Part shown: positions 28,547-40,761 of the stretch, piece by piece
Position numbering within the stretch: position 1 is the stretch's first letter
Layout: each line of letters starts with the position of its first letter
DNA from: Sporolactobacillus nakayamae
GTDB lineage: Bacteria > Bacillota > Bacilli > Bacillales > Sporolactobacillaceae
Direction: 5' to 3'
DNA length: 62,734 nt
NCBI RefSeq assembly: GCF_900113325.1
Contig: NZ_FOOY01000023.1
Coordinates: 1 to 62,734 of the forward strand
Notes under the pieces: model-generated
The model's input: the letters and a program-made list of their open reading frames with translations, nothing else
Told to the model about the DNA's origin: nothing
Databases searched by the model: none
Program-made: the position numbers and the translations under genes

Positions 28547-30625
28547 ATGGCAAGGGAATTCTCCTTGGAAAAGACACGTAATATCGGTATTATGGCGCAC
28601 ATCGATGCCGGAAAGACGACAACAACCGAGCGTATTCTCTTCTATTCAGGCCGTATTCATAAGATTGGTGAAACCCATGAAGGTGCTTCACAAATGGACT
28701 GGATGGATCAGGAAAAGGAACGCGGAATTACAATTACATCCGCGGCGACAACCGCTCAATGGAAAAATCATCGAATTAACATCATCGATACCCCAGGGCA
28801 CGTGGATTTTACCGTTGAAGTAGAACGTTCGCTTCGCGTGCTTGACGGTGCGGTAACCGTTCTTGATGCACAATCAGGTGTTGAGCCTCAAACAGAAACT
28901 GTTTGGCGTCAGGCGACAACTTATGGTGTACCGAGAATAGTGTTTGTTAATAAAATGGATAAGATCGGCGCTGATTTCCTCTATTCATGCAACACACTGC
29001 ATGAACGTCTTCAAGCGAATGCTCACCCGATTCAATTGCCAATGGGTGCTGAAGACAATTATCTAGGCGAAATCGACTTAGTAAACATGCAAGCGTATGT
29101 TTATGAAGACGACCAAGGCTCCATTGTAGATGCGGAAGAGATTCCGGCTGAATACAAGGAACAAGCCGAAGAATACCATGAAAAACTCGTTGAAGCTGTT
29201 GCAGACGTAGACGACGATCTCATGGAAAAATATCTGAATGGCGACGAAATCTCTGTAGAAGAATTAAAAGCTGCAATTCGTAAAGCGACATGTGCGGTTA
29301 AATTCTATCCGGTACTGTGCGGTACCGCCTTTAAAAATAAAGGTGTGCAGCACGTATTGGATGCCTGCATTGATTATCTCCCTTCACCACTTGACGTTCC
29401 AGCGATCAAAGGTACGGTGCCGGATTCAGGTGAAGAAGAGACACGTCCGGCTGATGACAATGCGCCGTTCGCAGCATTAGCATTTAAAGTAATGACAGAT
29501 CCATTTGTTGGTAAGCTGACATTCTTCCGAGTTTACTCAGGATCGATCGAAGCGGGTTCTTATGTACAGAACTCAACGAAAGACAATCGTGAACGTATGG
29601 GACGTATTCTTCAGATGCATGCCAACCACCGCAGCGAAATCAAAAAGGTTTACTCTGGCGATATCGCCGCTGCAGTTGGCCTGAAAAATACAACAACCGG
29701 AGATACGCTGTGCGATGAGGATCACCTCATTGTTCTCGAATCGATGGAATTCCCTGACCCGGTTATCCACGTTGCCATTGAACCAAAATCGAAAGCTGAC
29801 CAGGATAAGATGGGCATCGCCCTTGCGAAACTGGCTGAAGAAGATCCAACCTTCAAGACTCATACGGATGAAGAGACCGGCCAAACCATCATTGGTGGTA
29901 TGGGTGAGCTTCACCTCGATATTATCGTTGACCGTATGCGCCGTGAGTTCAAGGTTGACGCGAATGTCGGCAACCCACAAGTTGCTTATCGCGAAACGTT
30001 GACCAAGGCAGGAAGAGCTGAAGGTAAATTTATTCGTCAGTCCGGTGGTCGTGGTCAGTACGGTCACGTTTGGATCGAATTCGAACCTCAAAAAGAGGGC
30101 GAAGGATTCGTATTTGAAAACAAAATCGTCGGTGGTGTGGTTCCTCGTGAATACATTCCTGCGGTTGAAGCGGGTCTGAAAGATGCGCTCCAAAACGGAT
30201 TGCTCGCCGGGTATCCATTAATTGACGTGAAAGCAAGTCTTGTTGATGGATCCTATCACGATGTCGATTCCAGTGAAATGGCGTTTAAGATTGCGGCTTC
30301 AATGGCACTGAAAGCTTCAAAGAGTGTCTGCGCTCCGGTAATTCTTGAACCGATCATGAAAGTCGAAGTCAGCATGCCTGAAGAATATTTGGGAGATATT
30401 ATGGGTGATATCACAAGCCGTCGTGGACGCGTTGACGGCATGGAAGCGCGACAAGGCGTTCAAGTTGTCAGCTCCCATGTTCCGCTCGCTGAAATGTTCG
30501 GCTATGCGACGAACCTCCGTTCCGCAACCCAAGGACGCGGAACATTCACAATGCAATTCGATCACTACGAAGCAGTGCCGAAGAGCGTTAGTGAAGAGAT
30601 TATCAAGAAGGCAACCGGCGAATAA
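28547..30625 (+). CDS. fusA: Elongation factor G
   Basis: The GTPase that drives translocation. The 692-residue product has the P-loop AHIDAGKTT, switch motif [19 protein letters not shown] and [10 protein letters not shown], then domains II to V ending with the EF-G C-terminal fold ([16 protein letters not shown]). Length equals B. subtilis EF-G (692). AAGGAGAG precedes the ATG. Confidence 0.98.
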   Translation: MAREFSLEKTRNIGIMAHIDAGKTTTTERILFYSGRIHKIGETHEGASQMDWMDQEKERGITITSAATTAQWKNHRINIIDTPGHVDFTVEVERSLRVLDGAVTVLDAQSGVEPQTETVWRQATTYGVPRIVFVNKMDKIGADFLYSCNTLHERLQANAHPIQLPMGAEDNYLGEIDLVNMQAYVYEDDQGSIVDAEEIPAEYKEQAEEYHEKLVEAVADVDDDLMEKYLNGDEISVEELKAAIRKATCAVKFYPVLCGTAFKNKGVQHVLDACIDYLPSPLDVPAIKGTVPDSGEEETRPADDNAPFAALAFKVMTDPFVGKLTFFRVYSGSIEAGSYVQNSTKDNRERMGRILQMHANHRSEIKKVYSGDIAAAVGLKNTTTGDTLCDEDHLIVLESMEFPDPVIHVAIEPKSKADQDKMGIALAKLAEEDPTFKTHTDEETGQTIIGGMGELHLDIIVDRMRREFKVDANVGNPQVAYRETLTKAGRAEGKFIRQSGGRGQYGHVWIEFEPQKEGEGFVFENKIVGGVVPREYIPAVEAGLKDALQNGLLAGYPLIDVKASLVDGSYHDVDSSEMAFKIAASMALKASKSVCAPVILEPIMKVEVSMPEEYLGDIMGDITSRRGRVDGMEARQGVQVVSSHVPLAEMFGYATNLRSATQGRGTFTMQFDHYEAVPKSVSEEIIKKATGE

Positions 30626-30769
30626 CGATTTAACGGTTATTCAGCTTGCTGAATTTATTGTCACACCAATTGTTTTATTGTAAGCTAGGAAAGATGGCAC
30701 AAGCTTGCCGACTTTCTTACTGCATATAAATTAAACTTTCTAATGAATTAAAGGAGGATTATACAATCC

Positions 30770-31957
30770 ATGGCTAAAGAACATTATGAACGTACAAAAC
30801 CCCATGTTAACATCGGTACAATTGGTCACGTTGACCACGGTAAAACAACTCTGACAGCTGCTATTACAACTGTATTGGCTAAATCAGGTAAAGCTCAGGC
30901 TCGCGCTTACGATTCCATCGATGGTGCTCCTGAAGAACGTGAACGCGGAATCACAATTTCGACTGCACACGTTGAATATGAAACAGATACACGTCACTAT
31001 GCGCACGTTGACTGCCCAGGACACGCCGATTATGTAAAGAACATGATCACTGGTGCTGCTCAAATGGACGGAGCGATCCTCGTTGTTTCCGCAGTGGACG
31101 GCCCAATGCCACAGACTCGTGAACACATCCTTCTTGCTAACCAAGTAGGTGTTCCTGCGATCGTTGTCTTCCTGAACAAAACAGACCAGGTTGATGACCC
31201 AGAATTGCTTGAACTCGTTGAAATGGAAGTTCGTGATCTTCTTAGCGAATATGACTACCCAGGTGACGATGTTCCTGTAATCAGCGGTTCCGCGTTGAAA
31301 GCATTGCAAGGCGATGCTACAGAAGAACAACATATTCTCGACTTGATGGCAGCTGTAGATGAATACATCCCAACTCCTGTTCGTGAAAATGACAAGCCAT
31401 TCATGATGCCTGTCGAAGACGTATTCTCGATCACAGGTCGTGGTACGGTTGCAACCGGACGTGTTGAACGTGGTACGGTTAAAATCGGTGACGAAGTTGA
31501 AATCCTTGGTTTGACAGATGCTCCTAAGAAGTCCATTGTAACGGGCGTTGAAATGTTCCGTAAGACACTTGACTTCGCTGAAGCAGGCGACAACATCGGC
31601 GCTTTGCTCCGTGGTGTTGACCGTGAAGGCGTTGAACGTGGCCAGGTTTTGATTAAACCAGGTACCGTAACTGCTCACAAGAAATTCAAGGCCCAAGTTT
31701 ACGTTCTGAAAAAAGAAGAAGGTGGACGTCATACACCATTCTTCACAAACTATCGTCCGCAATTCTATTTCAGGACAACGGATGTTACAGGAACCATTAA
31801 TCTTCCTGAAGGAACTGAAATGGTAATGCCTGGCGACAACGTTGAAATGGATGTTGATCTGCTCGCTCCGATCGCTATCGAACAGGGAACGAAATTCTCT
31901 ATTCGTGAAGGCGGCCGTACAGTAGGCGCCGGCTCCGTATCTGAAATCGTTGAATAA
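30770..31957 (+). CDS. tuf: Elongation factor Tu
   Basis: EF-Tu delivers aminoacyl-tRNA to the ribosome. The 395-residue product has GHVDHGKTT, the effector region [22 protein letters not shown] and the guanine-specificity motif NKTD (usually NKCD or NKVD, an accepted variant). Domains II and III follow, ending in [19 protein letters not shown] precedes it. A hairpin GAAAG..GGCA/TGCC..CTTTC lies at 30689-30716 in the fusA-tuf gap, and a strong terminator follows the gene. Confidence 0.98.
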   Translation: MAKEHYERTKPHVNIGTIGHVDHGKTTLTAAITTVLAKSGKAQARAYDSIDGAPEERERGITISTAHVEYETDTRHYAHVDCPGHADYVKNMITGAAQMDGAILVVSAVDGPMPQTREHILLANQVGVPAIVVFLNKTDQVDDPELLELVEMEVRDLLSEYDYPGDDVPVISGSALKALQGDATEEQHILDLMAAVDEYIPTPVRENDKPFMMPVEDVFSITGRGTVATGRVERGTVKIGDEVEILGLTDAPKKSIVTGVEMFRKTLDFAEAGDNIGALLRGVDREGVERGQVLIKPGTVTAHKKFKAQVYVLKKEEGGRHTPFFTNYRPQFYFRTTDVTGTINLPEGTEMVMPGDNVEMDVDLLAPIAIEQGTKFSIREGGRTVGAGSVSEIVE

Positions 31958-31970
31958 TAGTTGATAAAGA

Positions 31971-32000
31971 AGAGCTCTCCTCGTTGAGAGCTCTTTTTTT
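31971..32000 (+). terminator. tuf (str operon) terminator
   Basis: AGAGCTCTC / GAGAGCTCT around a short loop with T7 after it. It separates the str operon from the S10 promoters. Confidence 0.9.
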
Positions 32001-32028
32001 ATTTTCTATAAATAAATAGTATTTTCGT

Positions 32029-32057
32029 TTGCTCTTTCGTAAAAAACTCTTTATAAT
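32029..32057 (+). promoter_or_regulatory. S10 operon upstream promoter
   Basis: TTGCTC (32029-32034), 17 bp, TATAAT (32052-32057). First of two tandem candidates before rpsJ. Confidence 0.6.
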
Positions 32058-32089
32058 GTATAAGTCACTGAAAAAAGTGATGGTTCGCC

Positions 32090-32118
32090 TTGCTTTGTAC
32101 CTATGTTTTAGGTATAAT
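32090..32118 (+). promoter_or_regulatory. S10 operon main promoter
   Basis: TTGCTT (32090-32095), 17 bp, TATAAT (32113-32118). The transcript starts just upstream of the structured S10 leader. Confidence 0.75.
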
Positions 32119-32124
32119 AGTGAA

Positions 32125-32562
<438 letters not shown>

Positions 32563-32592
32563 TTTATCTAGGACAAATAGGAGGTGTTACGG

Positions 32593-33231
32593 ATGAGCAA
32601 AGGAATCTTAGGCAAAAAGATCGGCATGACTCAGATTTTTGCTGAAAACGGTGATGTCATTCCTGTTACGGTTGTCGATGTATCCGACAATGTCGTTCTT
32701 CAAAAGAAGACGGTTGAAACGGATGGCTACGAAGCCGTACAGATCGGTTTTGATAATGCAAAAGCTTCTCGAATTACCAAACCGGCAAAGGGACACGCTG
32801 AAAAAGCGAAAGCCGAACCTAAGCGCTTCATTAAAGAACTCCGTAATGTAAATTTAGACGATTACGAACTGGGCAAAGAAGTAACAGCTGACACGTTCAA
32901 AGCAGGAGAAGTTGTTGACGTAACTGGTACTTCGAAAGGTAAAGGTTACCAAGGCCCAATCAAGAGAAACAACCAATCACGCGGACCGATGACTCACGGT
33001 TCCCGTTACCACCGTCGTCCCGGTTCTATGGGTGTTATTGATCCGGCTCACGTGTTCAAAGGCAAAAAGCTGGCGGGCCGTATGGGTGGCGAGACAGTTA
33101 CTGTTGAAAACCTTGTGATTGCAAAAGTAGATCCGGAACGCAAACTGATTCTTATCAGTGGTAATGTGCCGGGCGCTAAGAAAAGCTACATTGTTATAAA
33201 ATCTGCACTTAAAGCAAAAGAAGCTAAATAA
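32593..33231 (+). CDS. rplC: Ribosomal protein uL3
   Basis: uL3 is an early 50S assembly protein with a loop near the peptidyl-transferase centre. The 212-residue product has [14 protein letters not shown], the loop region [16 protein letters not shown] and a basic tail. The ATG at 32593 is preferred over a GTG at 32584, which falls in the GGAGGTG ribosome site. Length is standard. Confidence 0.97.
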   Translation: MSKGILGKKIGMTQIFAENGDVIPVTVVDVSDNVVLQKKTVETDGYEAVQIGFDNAKASRITKPAKGHAEKAKAEPKRFIKELRNVNLDDYELGKEVTADTFKAGEVVDVTGTSKGKGYQGPIKRNNQSRGPMTHGSRYHRRPGSMGVIDPAHVFKGKKLAGRMGGETVTVENLVIAKVDPERKLILISGNVPGAKKSYIVIKSALKAKEAK

Positions 33232-33248
33232 GAAGGGAGGACGCTTCC

Positions 33249-33872
33249 ATGCCAAAATTAACTGTATTTGATCAGAAAGGCGCTGAAGTTGGAGCTGTTG
33301 AATTGGCAGACGCTGTATTCGGCATCACACCAAACGAACATGTTGTTTATCAAGCAGTTGTCATGCAACAGGCTTCACAACGCCAAGGAACACACGCTGT
33401 AAAAAATCGTTCTGCAGTACGCGGCGGTGGCCGCAAGCCGTGGAAACAAAAAGGAACCGGTCGCGCTCGTCAGGGCTCGATTCGCTCACCACAGTGGGTT
33501 GGCGGTGGTACGGTATTCGGGCCTACACCACGCAGCTACTCATACAAATTGCCTAAGAAAGTGCGCAGACTTGCTATTAAGTCGGTACTATCCGGCAAAG
33601 TTGGAGACAACGATCTGATTGTATTAGATGCACTGACGATTGAAGCTCCGAAAACAAAAGAAATTATTGCCCTGTTGAACAATCTTTCCGTATCAGAAAA
33701 GGCACTGATTGTAACTAGTGATGTTAATGAAACAGCTGTTTTGTCGTCCCGTAATATCCCTGGTGTAAAGGTGCTTGCCGCAAACGAAGTCAATGTACTT
33801 GACGTTGTTGCGCATAACAAACTCATTGTCACTCAAGAAGCTGCAGCAAAGCTTGGGGAGGTGCTTGGATAA
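33249..33872 (+). CDS. rplD: Ribosomal protein uL4
   Basis: uL4 lines the exit tunnel and represses the S10 operon in E. coli. The 207-residue product has the tunnel loop with [20 protein letters not shown] and the C-terminal alpha/beta domain. Overlaps rplW by one base (TAATG). Confidence 0.98.
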   Translation: MPKLTVFDQKGAEVGAVELADAVFGITPNEHVVYQAVVMQQASQRQGTHAVKNRSAVRGGGRKPWKQKGTGRARQGSIRSPQWVGGGTVFGPTPRSYSYKLPKKVRRLAIKSVLSGKVGDNDLIVLDALTIEAPKTKEIIALLNNLSVSEKALIVTSDVNETAVLSSRNIPGVKVLAANEVNVLDVVAHNKLIVTQEAAAKLGEVLG

Positions 33873-34162
33873 TGAAAGATCCTCGCGATATTATAAAGCG
33901 CCCCGTGCTGACTGAACGCACGACGGATCAGATGGCAGACAAGAAATACACTTTCGATGTTGATACGAAGGCAAACAAGTCTGAGATCAAACGCGCGGTG
34001 GAAGCTATCTTTGATGTTAAAGTCGTTAAGGTCAATACGATGAACGTAAAAGGTAAGCCAAAACGTTACGGCCGCTATTCAGGCTATACAAATAACCGCA
34101 AAAAAGCGATTGTCACTTTGACGCCGGAAAGCAAAGAACTTAACTTTTACGAAGGCGAATAA
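33872..34162 (+). CDS. rplW: Ribosomal protein uL23
   Basis: uL23 sits at the tunnel exit and docks trigger factor and SRP. The 96-residue product begins [20 protein letters not shown] and has the extended loop [20 protein letters not shown]. Translationally coupled to rplD through the overlap. Confidence 0.97.
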   Translation: MKDPRDIIKRPVLTERTTDQMADKKYTFDVDTKANKSEIKRAVEAIFDVKVVKVNTMNVKGKPKRYGRYSGYTNNRKKAIVTLTPESKELNFYEGE

Positions 34163-34190
34163 GGAATAATAAAGAAGGAGGTTACTGATC

Positions 34191-35024
34191 GTGCCACTTA
34201 AAAAGTATAAACCGACATCCAACGGTCGCAGAAACATGACATCTTTGGATTTCGCAGAAATCACAACAGATACGCCGGAAAAATCATTGCTGAAGTCGCT
34301 GCCTAAGAAGGCCGGCCGAAACAATCAAGGCAGACTGACGGTTCGTCACCAAGGCGGCGGCCACAAACGTCAATATCGTGTTATTGACTTCAAACGCAAT
34401 AAGGATGGCGTGCCAGGTAAAATCGCAACGATCGAATATGATCCGAACCGTACTGCCAACATCGCACTCATTCACTATGCGGATGGAGAAAAACGTTACA
34501 TCCTTGCTCCTAAGGGTATTAAAGTTGGGACACAAATTATGTCTGGCGTCGATGCTGACATTAAAGTCGGAAATGCGCTTCCTCTGAAGAACATTCCGGT
34601 AGGTACCACGATTCACAATATTGAATTGAAACCGGGAAAGGGCGGACAACTTGTTCGTTCTGCAGGAACTTCTGCTCAAATTCTTGGTAAAGAAGGCAAA
34701 TACGTGCTGATCCGTCTTGTTTCCGGCGAAGTACGCATGGTCCTTGAGACTTGCCGCGCAACTATTGGTCAGGTTGGAAATTTGGAACACGAACTTGTTT
34801 CTGTTGGTAAAGCAGGACGCTCACGTTGGAAAGGCATTCGCCCAACAGTCCGCGGTTCTGTAATGAACCCGAACGATCACCCGCATGGTGGTGGTGAAGG
34901 TAAAGCTCCAGTCGGACGCAAGTCGCCAATGTCACCATGGGGCAAGCCGACGATGGGTTACAAAACACGCAGCAAGAAAAATGCTTCTGAACAGTTCATT
35001 GTTAGACACCGTAAAAAGAAATAA
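34191..35024 (+). CDS. rplB: Ribosomal protein uL2
   Basis: uL2 bridges the subunits and supports peptidyl transfer. The 277-residue product has [14 protein letters not shown], the SH3-like RNA-binding core, and the conserved loop [14 protein letters not shown] with the functionally important histidine. GTG start with AAGGAGGT about 8 nt upstream. Confidence 0.98.
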   Translation: MPLKKYKPTSNGRRNMTSLDFAEITTDTPEKSLLKSLPKKAGRNNQGRLTVRHQGGGHKRQYRVIDFKRNKDGVPGKIATIEYDPNRTANIALIHYADGEKRYILAPKGIKVGTQIMSGVDADIKVGNALPLKNIPVGTTIHNIELKPGKGGQLVRSAGTSAQILGKEGKYVLIRLVSGEVRMVLETCRATIGQVGNLEHELVSVGKAGRSRWKGIRPTVRGSVMNPNDHPHGGGEGKAPVGRKSPMSPWGKPTMGYKTRSKKNASEQFIVRHRKKK

Positions 35025-35066
35025 TAGTTGCCGGATAGATATTTTATTTTGGAAGGAGGCCTACTC

Positions 35067-35348
35067 ATGAGCCGAAGCCTGAAAAAAGGGCCTTTTGTCG
35101 ATGATCACTTGATGACAAAAGTTGTCCGTTTAAATGATAAAGACGAAAAAAGAGTTATTAAAACATGGTCCCGCAGATCGACCATTTTCCCTGAATTTAT
35201 CGGTCATACCATTGCTGTCTATGACGGACGCAAGCATGTTCCGGTGTACGTTACAGAAGACATGGTAGGACATAAACTTGGAGAATTTGCTCCGACAAGA
35301 ACTTATCGCGGACATATTTCTTCTGATAAGAAAACAAGTGCACGCTAA
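35067..35348 (+). CDS. rpsS: Ribosomal protein uS19
   Basis: uS19 forms the head side of an inter-subunit bridge with uS13. The 93-residue product reads [16 protein letters not shown] and includes the conserved [20 protein letters not shown]. The ATG at 35067 has GGAAGGAGG upstream; an upstream in-frame start would add a non-conserved leader. Confidence 0.97.
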   Translation: MSRSLKKGPFVDDHLMTKVVRLNDKDEKRVIKTWSRRSTIFPEFIGHTIAVYDGRKHVPVYVTEDMVGHKLGEFAPTRTYRGHISSDKKTSAR

Positions 35349-35366
35349 CGAAAGGAGGAACTTTTG

Positions 35367-35708
35367 ATGCAAGCAAAAGCTGTCGCTAAACAAATTCGTA
35401 TTGCTCCTCGTAAGGCGCGTCTTGTTATCGATCTTATCAGGGGCAAGGACGTTGGTTACGCTATTGCTGTGTTGAAGAATACACAGAGATCAGCGTCACC
35501 AATTATTGAAAAAGTTTTAAAATCCGCTATTGCCAATGCGGAACACAATTATGACATGGATACAGAAACGTTGTATGTTGAGCAGGCGTTTGTCGATGAG
35601 GGAGCAACACTGAAACGCTTCCGCCCGCGTGCCCAAGGCCGTGCGAGCAAGATTAACAAACGGACCAGCCACATTACAATTATTGTATCGGAAAAGAAGG
35701 AGGGATAA
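35367..35708 (+). CDS. rplV: Ribosomal protein uL22
   Basis: uL22 has a beta-hairpin in the exit tunnel near the macrolide site. The 113-residue product has [18 protein letters not shown] and the hairpin tip [20 protein letters not shown], without a visible macrolide-type deletion. ATG at 35367, 8 nt after AAAGGAGG. Confidence 0.97.
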   Translation: MQAKAVAKQIRIAPRKARLVIDLIRGKDVGYAIAVLKNTQRSASPIIEKVLKSAIANAEHNYDMDTETLYVEQAFVDEGATLKRFRPRAQGRASKINKRTSHITIIVSEKKEG

Positions 35709-35711
35709 CGC

Positions 35712-36371
35712 GTGGGTCAAAAAATTAATCCTATTGGATTCAGAGTCGGAGTCATTCGCGACTGGGAATCTAAATGGTATGCTGACAAAGAATATGCGGA
35801 ATATCTTCATGAAGATATCAAAATCCGTCAATATATCGAAAAGAAGCTGAAGGATGCTGCCGTTTCCGGTATTGAACTGGAACGTGCTGCGAACCGGATT
35901 AATGTAACGATCAAGACAGCGAAACCAGGTATGGTCATTGGTAAAGGCGGTTCCGAAGTTGAAAACCTTCGAAAAGCATTAAATGATCTTACCGGCAAAC
36001 GCGTCCACGTTAATATTTTTGAAATCAAGCAAGCTGATCTTGATGCAAAGCTTGTTGCTGAAAATATTGCTCGCCAGCTGGAAGGCCGTATCTCATGGAG
36101 ACGCGCGCAAAAGCAGACACTGCAAAGAGCAATGAGAGCGGGCGCAAAGGGAATTAAGACACAATGCGCAGGCCGTCTTGGTGGTGCCGACATGGCGCGT
36201 ACAGAGGATTACAGTGAAGGTACTGTTCCGCTTCATACGCTGCGTGCCGACATTGATTACGGTACTGCTGAAGCAGCGACTACCTATGGTAGAATCGGTG
36301 TAAAAGTATGGATTTATCGCGGAGAAGTACTTCCGACGAAAGGAACGACAAATAAGAAAGGAGGCAAATAA
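35712..36371 (+). CDS. rpsC: Ribosomal protein uS3
   Basis: uS3 is part of the mRNA entry channel. The 219-residue product starts at a GTG ([18 protein letters not shown]), carries the KH motif [16 protein letters not shown], and the C-terminal domain with [12 protein letters not shown]. It ends with GGAGGC, which serves as ribosome site for rplP. Confidence 0.98.
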   Translation: MGQKINPIGFRVGVIRDWESKWYADKEYAEYLHEDIKIRQYIEKKLKDAAVSGIELERAANRINVTIKTAKPGMVIGKGGSEVENLRKALNDLTGKRVHVNIFEIKQADLDAKLVAENIARQLEGRISWRRAQKQTLQRAMRAGAKGIKTQCAGRLGGADMARTEDYSEGTVPLHTLRADIDYGTAEAATTYGRIGVKVWIYRGEVLPTKGTTNKKGGK

Positions 36372-36373
36372 TT

Positions 36374-36808
36374 ATGTTAATGCCTAAACGTACAAAGTAT
36401 CGTAGACAGCATCGAGGAAGAATGCGTGGTCAGACAAAAGGCGGCGCTTCGGTAACGTTCGGCGAATACGGCTTGCAGGCACTTGAATCCGCATGGATCA
36501 GCAGCCGTCAAATTGAAGCTGCTCGTGTTGCTATGACACGTTTTATGAAACGTGGCGGAAAAGTATGGATTAAGATTTTCCCACAAAAATCATATACAAA
36601 GAAACCTCTTGATGTCCGAATGGGTTCTGGTAAAGGTGCTCCTGAAGGATGGGTAGCTGTTGTAAAACCCGGCCGTGTATTATTTGAAGTCGGTGGCATT
36701 AGTGAAGAAGTGGCAAACGAGGCTTTAAGACTTGCAAGCCATAAATTGCCTATTAAAACGAAAATCGTGAAACGCGAAGAAGTGGGTGGTGACGCAAATG
36801 AAGGCTGA
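36374..36808 (+). CDS. rplP: Ribosomal protein uL16
   Basis: uL16 helps position A-site tRNA. The 144-residue product has [34 protein letters not shown] and [19 protein letters not shown]. Two bases after rpsC. Its 3' end overlaps the start of rpmC by 11 bp. Confidence 0.98.
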   Translation: MLMPKRTKYRRQHRGRMRGQTKGGASVTFGEYGLQALESAWISSRQIEAARVAMTRFMKRGGKVWIKIFPQKSYTKKPLDVRMGSGKGAPEGWVAVVKPGRVLFEVGGISEEVANEALRLASHKLPIKTKIVKREEVGGDANEG

Positions 36809-37001
36809 GGATATTCGTAATTTGACCACTGCTGAAGTTGAAAAAAACGTTAAGTCTTTGAAAGAAGAATTATTTAATCTGCGTTTCCAGCTCGCTACCG
36901 GACAATTGGAAAATCCGGCTCGCATTCGTGAAGTCCGCAAATCCATTGCTCGCGCAAAGACGATTTTGCGTGAACGTGAATTGAATGTTCAAAACGGCTG
37001 A
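36798..37001 (+). CDS. rpmC: Ribosomal protein uL29
   Basis: A two-helix protein next to the tunnel exit. The 67-residue product [18 protein letters not shown] ... [19 protein letters not shown] is canonical. The ATG at 36798 has GGTGGT upstream and lies inside the end of rplP, so the two are translationally coupled. Confidence 0.96.
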   Translation: MKAEDIRNLTTAEVEKNVKSLKEELFNLRFQLATGQLENPARIREVRKSIARAKTILRERELNVQNG

Positions 37002-37018
37002 GAAGGAGGTTATCGCAA

Positions 37019-37291
37019 ATGGCAGAAGAAACACGCAAGAACGCACGTAAAGTTCTGGTTGGTCGTGTTGTCTCAGACAAAATGGAAAAAACCATTACTG
37101 TACTTGTTGAGACTTACAAAAACCACCGTCTCTATGGAAAGCATGTGAAGTATTCCAAGAGATTCAAAGCGCATGATGAAAATAATCAAGCTAAAGTCGG
37201 CGATATCGTTGAAATCATTGAAACTCGCCCACTTTCTAAAGATAAACGTTTTCGTCTTGTGAAGATCGTTGAGGAATCCGTTATTATCTGA
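37019..37291 (+). CDS. rpsQ: Ribosomal protein uS17
   Basis: An OB-fold 16S-binding assembly protein. The 90-residue product has the family motifs [30 protein letters not shown] and [28 protein letters not shown] lies upstream. Confidence 0.97.
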   Translation: MAEETRKNARKVLVGRVVSDKMEKTITVLVETYKNHRLYGKHVKYSKRFKAHDENNQAKVGDIVEIIETRPLSKDKRFRLVKIVEESVII

Positions 37292-37332
37292 TCTGTCGAG
37301 CATGTTCGAAGATCGAAGGGAGGTTGTACTTT

Positions 37333-37701
37333 ATGATTCAGCAGGAAAGCCGTTTGAAAGTTGCCGACAACTCAGGTGCCCGTGAAGTTCTTACCATCAA
37401 AGTGTTGGGCGGATCCGGCCGCAAGACCGCTAATATTGGTGATCTTATCGTTGCTACGGTTAAACAAGCAACACCAGGTGGCGTTGTTAAGAAGGGCGAA
37501 GTTGTTCGAGCTGTCGTTGTTCGCACAAAACATGGCGTAAGACGTAATGATGGTTCTTACATCCGTTTTGACGAAAACGCCGTTGTATTAATTAAAGAAG
37601 ACAAAAGTCCTCGCGGCACGCGTATCTTTGGGCCGGTTGCCCGTGAATTGCGTGACGGACAATTTATGAAAATCGTGTCTCTCGCACCGGAAGTATTGTA
37701 A
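37333..37701 (+). CDS. rplN: Ribosomal protein uL14
   Basis: uL14 contacts the 30S subunit and is the docking point for silencing factor RsfS. The 122-residue product has [18 protein letters not shown] and [18 protein letters not shown]. The ATG at 37333 has AGGGAGGT upstream; a TTG 9 nt earlier would be non-conserved. Confidence 0.97.
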   Translation: MIQQESRLKVADNSGAREVLTIKVLGGSGRKTANIGDLIVATVKQATPGGVVKKGEVVRAVVVRTKHGVRRNDGSYIRFDENAVVLIKEDKSPRGTRIFGPVARELRDGQFMKIVSLAPEVL

Positions 37702-37736
37702 TTCTGAATGGTCAGGAAAAGGAGGTGGCATTTAAC

Positions 37737-38054
37737 ATGGCAAAATTGCATGTGAAAAAAGGCGACAAGGTTCAAGTCATTTCCGGTAAGGATAAAGGCA
37801 AACAAGGTGTGATCCTTGCAGCTTATCCGGCAAAGGAACGAGTGCTTGTTGAAGGTGTAAATATCATCAAGAAACATTCAAAACCAAGCCAGGCAGCTCC
37901 GCAAGGCGGTATCCTCGAACATGAGGCGCCTGTTCACGTATCAAATGTTATGCTGCTTGATCCAAAAACAAATGAACCTACACGCGTAGGTAGCAAGATA
38001 GTAGACGGAAAAAAAGTTCGTGTATCTAAAAAATCAGGCGAAATTATTGAGTAA
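37737..38054 (+). CDS. rplX: Ribosomal protein uL24
   Basis: An early 50S assembly protein with a KOW domain. The 105-residue product has [20 protein letters not shown] and [20 protein letters not shown]. Start ATG at 37737 preceded by GGAGGTGG; a GTG-type extension from 37725 is not conserved. Confidence 0.97.
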   Translation: MAKLHVKKGDKVQVISGKDKGKQGVILAAYPAKERVLVEGVNIIKKHSKPSQAAPQGGILEHEAPVHVSNVMLLDPKTNEPTRVGSKIVDGKKVRVSKKSGEIIE

Positions 38055-38083
38055 GCCGATTGTCTGTGAAAGGAGGTAAACAC

Positions 38084-38626
38084 ATGAGCCGTTTTAAAGA
38101 GAAGTATGACAAGGAAGTTGTCCCGGCTTTAATTGAAAAGTTTAACTATACATCTGTTATGCAGGTACCAGCAATCCAAAAAGTAGTCATTAATATGGGT
38201 GTTGGTGAAGCTGTTCATAACTCTAAGGTTCTTGATAGCGCGGTAGAAGATTTGACTGCATTGTCAGGCCAGAAACCGGTTATCACACGTGCCAAAAAAT
38301 CAATCGCTGCATTCAAGCTTCGTGAAGGTGTTGCAATTGGTACAAAGGTAACGCTTAGAAAAGATCGTATGTATGATTTTCTTGATAAGCTGGTTACTGT
38401 TGCCCTTCCCCGTGTACGTGATTTCCGTGGCGTTTCAAAGAAAGCATTTGACGGCCGCGGCAACTATACACTGGGTATCCGCGAACAATTGATTTTCCCT
38501 GAAATTGATTATGATAAAATCGATAAAGTACGCGGTATGGACATCGTTATTGTAACGTCTGCCAACACTGATGAAGAAGCAGCAGAGTTGCTTGCGCTGC
38601 TAGGCATGCCGTTCGTTAAAAAATAA
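38084..38626 (+). CDS. rplE: Ribosomal protein uL5
   Basis: uL5 binds 5S rRNA. The 180-residue product has [36 protein letters not shown], and [20 protein letters not shown]. The ATG at 38084 follows AAAGGAGGT. Confidence 0.97.
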   Translation: MSRFKEKYDKEVVPALIEKFNYTSVMQVPAIQKVVINMGVGEAVHNSKVLDSAVEDLTALSGQKPVITRAKKSIAAFKLREGVAIGTKVTLRKDRMYDFLDKLVTVALPRVRDFRGVSKKAFDGRGNYTLGIREQLIFPEIDYDKIDKVRGMDIVIVTSANTDEEAAELLALLGMPFVKK

Positions 38627-38646
38627 TCGCAAGGAGGATATGAATT

Positions 38647-38832
38647 TTGGCAAAAAAATCAATGCTTGTCTCATCACATCGCCCAAAAAAATTCAAAGTG
38701 CAGGAATACACACGCTGTGAACGCTGCGGACGTCCTCATTCGGTTCTTAGGAAATTCAAATTATGCAGAATTTGTTTTCGCGAACTTGCCCATAAAGGAC
38801 AAATCCCAGGTGTTAGAAAAGCTAGTTGGTAA
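38647..38832 (+). CDS. rpsN: Ribosomal protein uS14, zinc-binding type
   Basis: The short, zinc-containing form of uS14. The 61-residue product keeps both CxxC pairs ([10 protein letters not shown] and [12 protein letters not shown]). It starts with TTG, with AAGGAGGA upstream. As a zinc protein it is a candidate for Zur-controlled replacement by a zinc-free paralogue elsewhere in the genome. Confidence 0.97.
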   Translation: MAKKSMLVSSHRPKKFKVQEYTRCERCGRPHSVLRKFKLCRICFRELAHKGQIPGVRKASW

Positions 38833-38865
38833 AATTTTAAGTGATAGGGAAGGAGGTCGATTTGC

Positions 38866-39264
38866 ATGGTCATGACAGATCCGATTGCAGATATGCTGAC
38901 CCGCATTCGTAACGCCAATATTGTTCGTCACGAACAAATTGAGTTGCCAGGTTCCAGAATCAAGAAGGAAATTGCTGAGATCCTGAAACGCGAAGGATTC
39001 ATTAAAGAAGTTGAGTATATTGAAGATAACAAACAAGGTGTGCTTCGACTGATTCTGAAATACAGCGGTAGCAAAGAACGCGTTATTTCTGGATTGAAAA
39101 GAATTAGCAAGCCAGGTCTTCGCGTTTATGCGAAGGCTGACGAGGTGCCGAAAGTTCTTGGCGGTCTCGGTATTGCGCTTGTGTCAACATCAAAAGGTAT
39201 TATTACGGACAAAGAAGCACGTCAACAAAAAGTTGGCGGAGAAGTGCTTGCATACATTTGGTAA
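38866..39264 (+). CDS. rpsH: Ribosomal protein uS8
   Basis: uS8 binds 16S helix 21 and represses the spc operon in E. coli. The 132-residue product has [18 protein letters not shown] and the C-terminal [26 protein letters not shown] precedes the ATG. Confidence 0.98.
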   Translation: MVMTDPIADMLTRIRNANIVRHEQIELPGSRIKKEIAEILKREGFIKEVEYIEDNKQGVLRLILKYSGSKERVISGLKRISKPGLRVYAKADEVPKVLGGLGIALVSTSKGIITDKEARQQKVGGEVLAYIW

Positions 39265-39291
39265 TCAGTAAACAAGATTGGAGGTGTCTTA

Positions 39292-39828
39292 ATGTCTCGT
39301 ATAGGATTAAGACCGACAGCCATTCCTGATGGTGTGACGGTTACGATTGATGCCCAGACTGTAACGGTCAAGGGTCCTAAGGGTGAATTATCCCGGAAAT
39401 TCCATCCGGATATGATCATCAAACAGGAAAACAATGAAGTGAAAGTTGAACGACCTGACGATTCAAACCAGCACCGCGCTTTGCACGGTACGACAAGTAG
39501 TTTGATTAGCAATATGGTCGAAGGCGTGACGAAGGGTTTCGTTAAGAATTTGGAACTTGTCGGCGTCGGATACCGTGCTAACAAACAAGGCAATAACTTG
39601 GTTCTGAATGTCGGCTACTCTCATCCGGTAGAAATCGTTCCTGAAGAAGGAATTGAACTCGCTGTTGAAGGCAATAACAAGATTTCCGTTACTGGAATCG
39701 ACAAACAGCGTGTCGGCGAAGTTGCCGCAAATATTCGTTCCGTTCGCGCTCCTGAACCTTATAAAGGCAAGGGAATTCGCTATGAAGGCGAAAAAGTGCG
39801 TCGTAAGGAAGGTAAAACAGGTAAGTAA
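39292..39828 (+). CDS. rplF: Ribosomal protein uL6
   Basis: A duplicated-fold protein near the sarcin-ricin loop. The 178-residue product has [35 protein letters not shown] and [28 protein letters not shown] precedes the ATG. Confidence 0.98.
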   Translation: MSRIGLRPTAIPDGVTVTIDAQTVTVKGPKGELSRKFHPDMIIKQENNEVKVERPDDSNQHRALHGTTSSLISNMVEGVTKGFVKNLELVGVGYRANKQGNNLVLNVGYSHPVEIVPEEGIELAVEGNNKISVTGIDKQRVGEVAANIRSVRAPEPYKGKGIRYEGEKVRRKEGKTGK

Positions 39829-39866
39829 TTTTATTCAACTTTTGCTAGAAAGGAGCGACCGACTGT

Positions 39867-40229
39867 ATGATTACCAAAAAAGACAAGAACGCGCTTCGTC
39901 AGAAGAGACATCTTCATGTACGCCACCGCATCGTGGGTACTGCAGAACGTCCGCGTTTGAACGTTTTTCGTTCTTCCAAGAATATTTATGCTCAGTTAAT
40001 TGATGACGCGAAGGGTGTAACTATTGTTTCCTCTTCATCGATTGACAAAGCATTTGATCTTGAAAAAGGCAGCGATGTTGCAGCAGCTAAGAAAGTTGGC
40101 GCAATGATCGGCGAACGTGCCATTGAAAAAGGAATCAGTGCGGTAGTATTTGACCGCAGTGGTTACATCTATCACGGACGTGTCAAGGCTGTAGCTGAAG
40201 GCGCCCGAGAAGCAGGACTTAAATTTTAA
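39867..40229 (+). CDS. rplR: Ribosomal protein uL18
   Basis: uL18 binds 5S rRNA with uL5. The 120-residue product has [32 protein letters not shown], and [27 protein letters not shown] precedes the ATG. Confidence 0.98.
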   Translation: MITKKDKNALRQKRHLHVRHRIVGTAERPRLNVFRSSKNIYAQLIDDAKGVTIVSSSSIDKAFDLEKGSDVAAAKKVGAMIGERAIEKGISAVVFDRSGYIYHGRVKAVAEGAREAGLKF

Positions 40230-40247
40230 CATTAAGGAGGGGAATCC

Positions 40248-40748
40248 ATGGCTAATAATGATCGCAATAAATCAGAATTTGAAGAACGCGTCGTAACGAT
40301 TAACCGCGTAGCGAAAGTAGTTAAAGGCGGACGCAGGTTCCGTTTTTCAGCGCTGGTTGTTGTTGGCGACAAAAAAGGTAATGTAGGTTATGGTCAGGGA
40401 AAAGCTCACGAAGTGCCTGAAGCCATTCGCAAAGCGATTGAGGACGCAAAGAAGAATGTATTCAATGTTCCGATCGTGAACACAACCATTCCTCATCAAA
40501 TAACGGGTCATTCAGGAGCTGGCAGCGTATTGCTTAAACCAGCTTCCGAAGGTACCGGAATCATTGCCGGCGGCCCTGTCCGCGCCGTACTCGAATTGTC
40601 AGGACTGGGTGACATTCTTTCTAAGTCTCTCGGATCCAACAATCCGATTAACATGGTTCGCGCAACCGTTGAAGGCTTGCAAAGCCTGAAACGCGTTGAA
40701 CAAGTGGCAAAGCTGCGTGGCAAATCAGTAGAAGAACTGCTCGGATAA
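40248..40748 (+). CDS. rpsE: Ribosomal protein uS5
   Basis: uS5 affects decoding accuracy and is the site of spectinomycin resistance. The 166-residue product has the spectinomycin-loop [18 protein letters not shown] (apparently wild type), [18 protein letters not shown] and the [12 protein letters not shown] motif. AAGGAGGGG precedes the ATG. Confidence 0.98.
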   Translation: MANNDRNKSEFEERVVTINRVAKVVKGGRRFRFSALVVVGDKKGNVGYGQGKAHEVPEAIRKAIEDAKKNVFNVPIVNTTIPHQITGHSGAGSVLLKPASEGTGIIAGGPVRAVLELSGLGDILSKSLGSNNPINMVRATVEGLQSLKRVEQVAKLRGKSVEELLG

Positions 40749-40761
40749 GGAGGGAACAGGA

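Noticed and set aside
30884-31762. 292-codon minus-strand frame inside tuf
   Set aside because: Antisense shadow of a highly biased gene; tuf codon choice leaves this frame open by chance.
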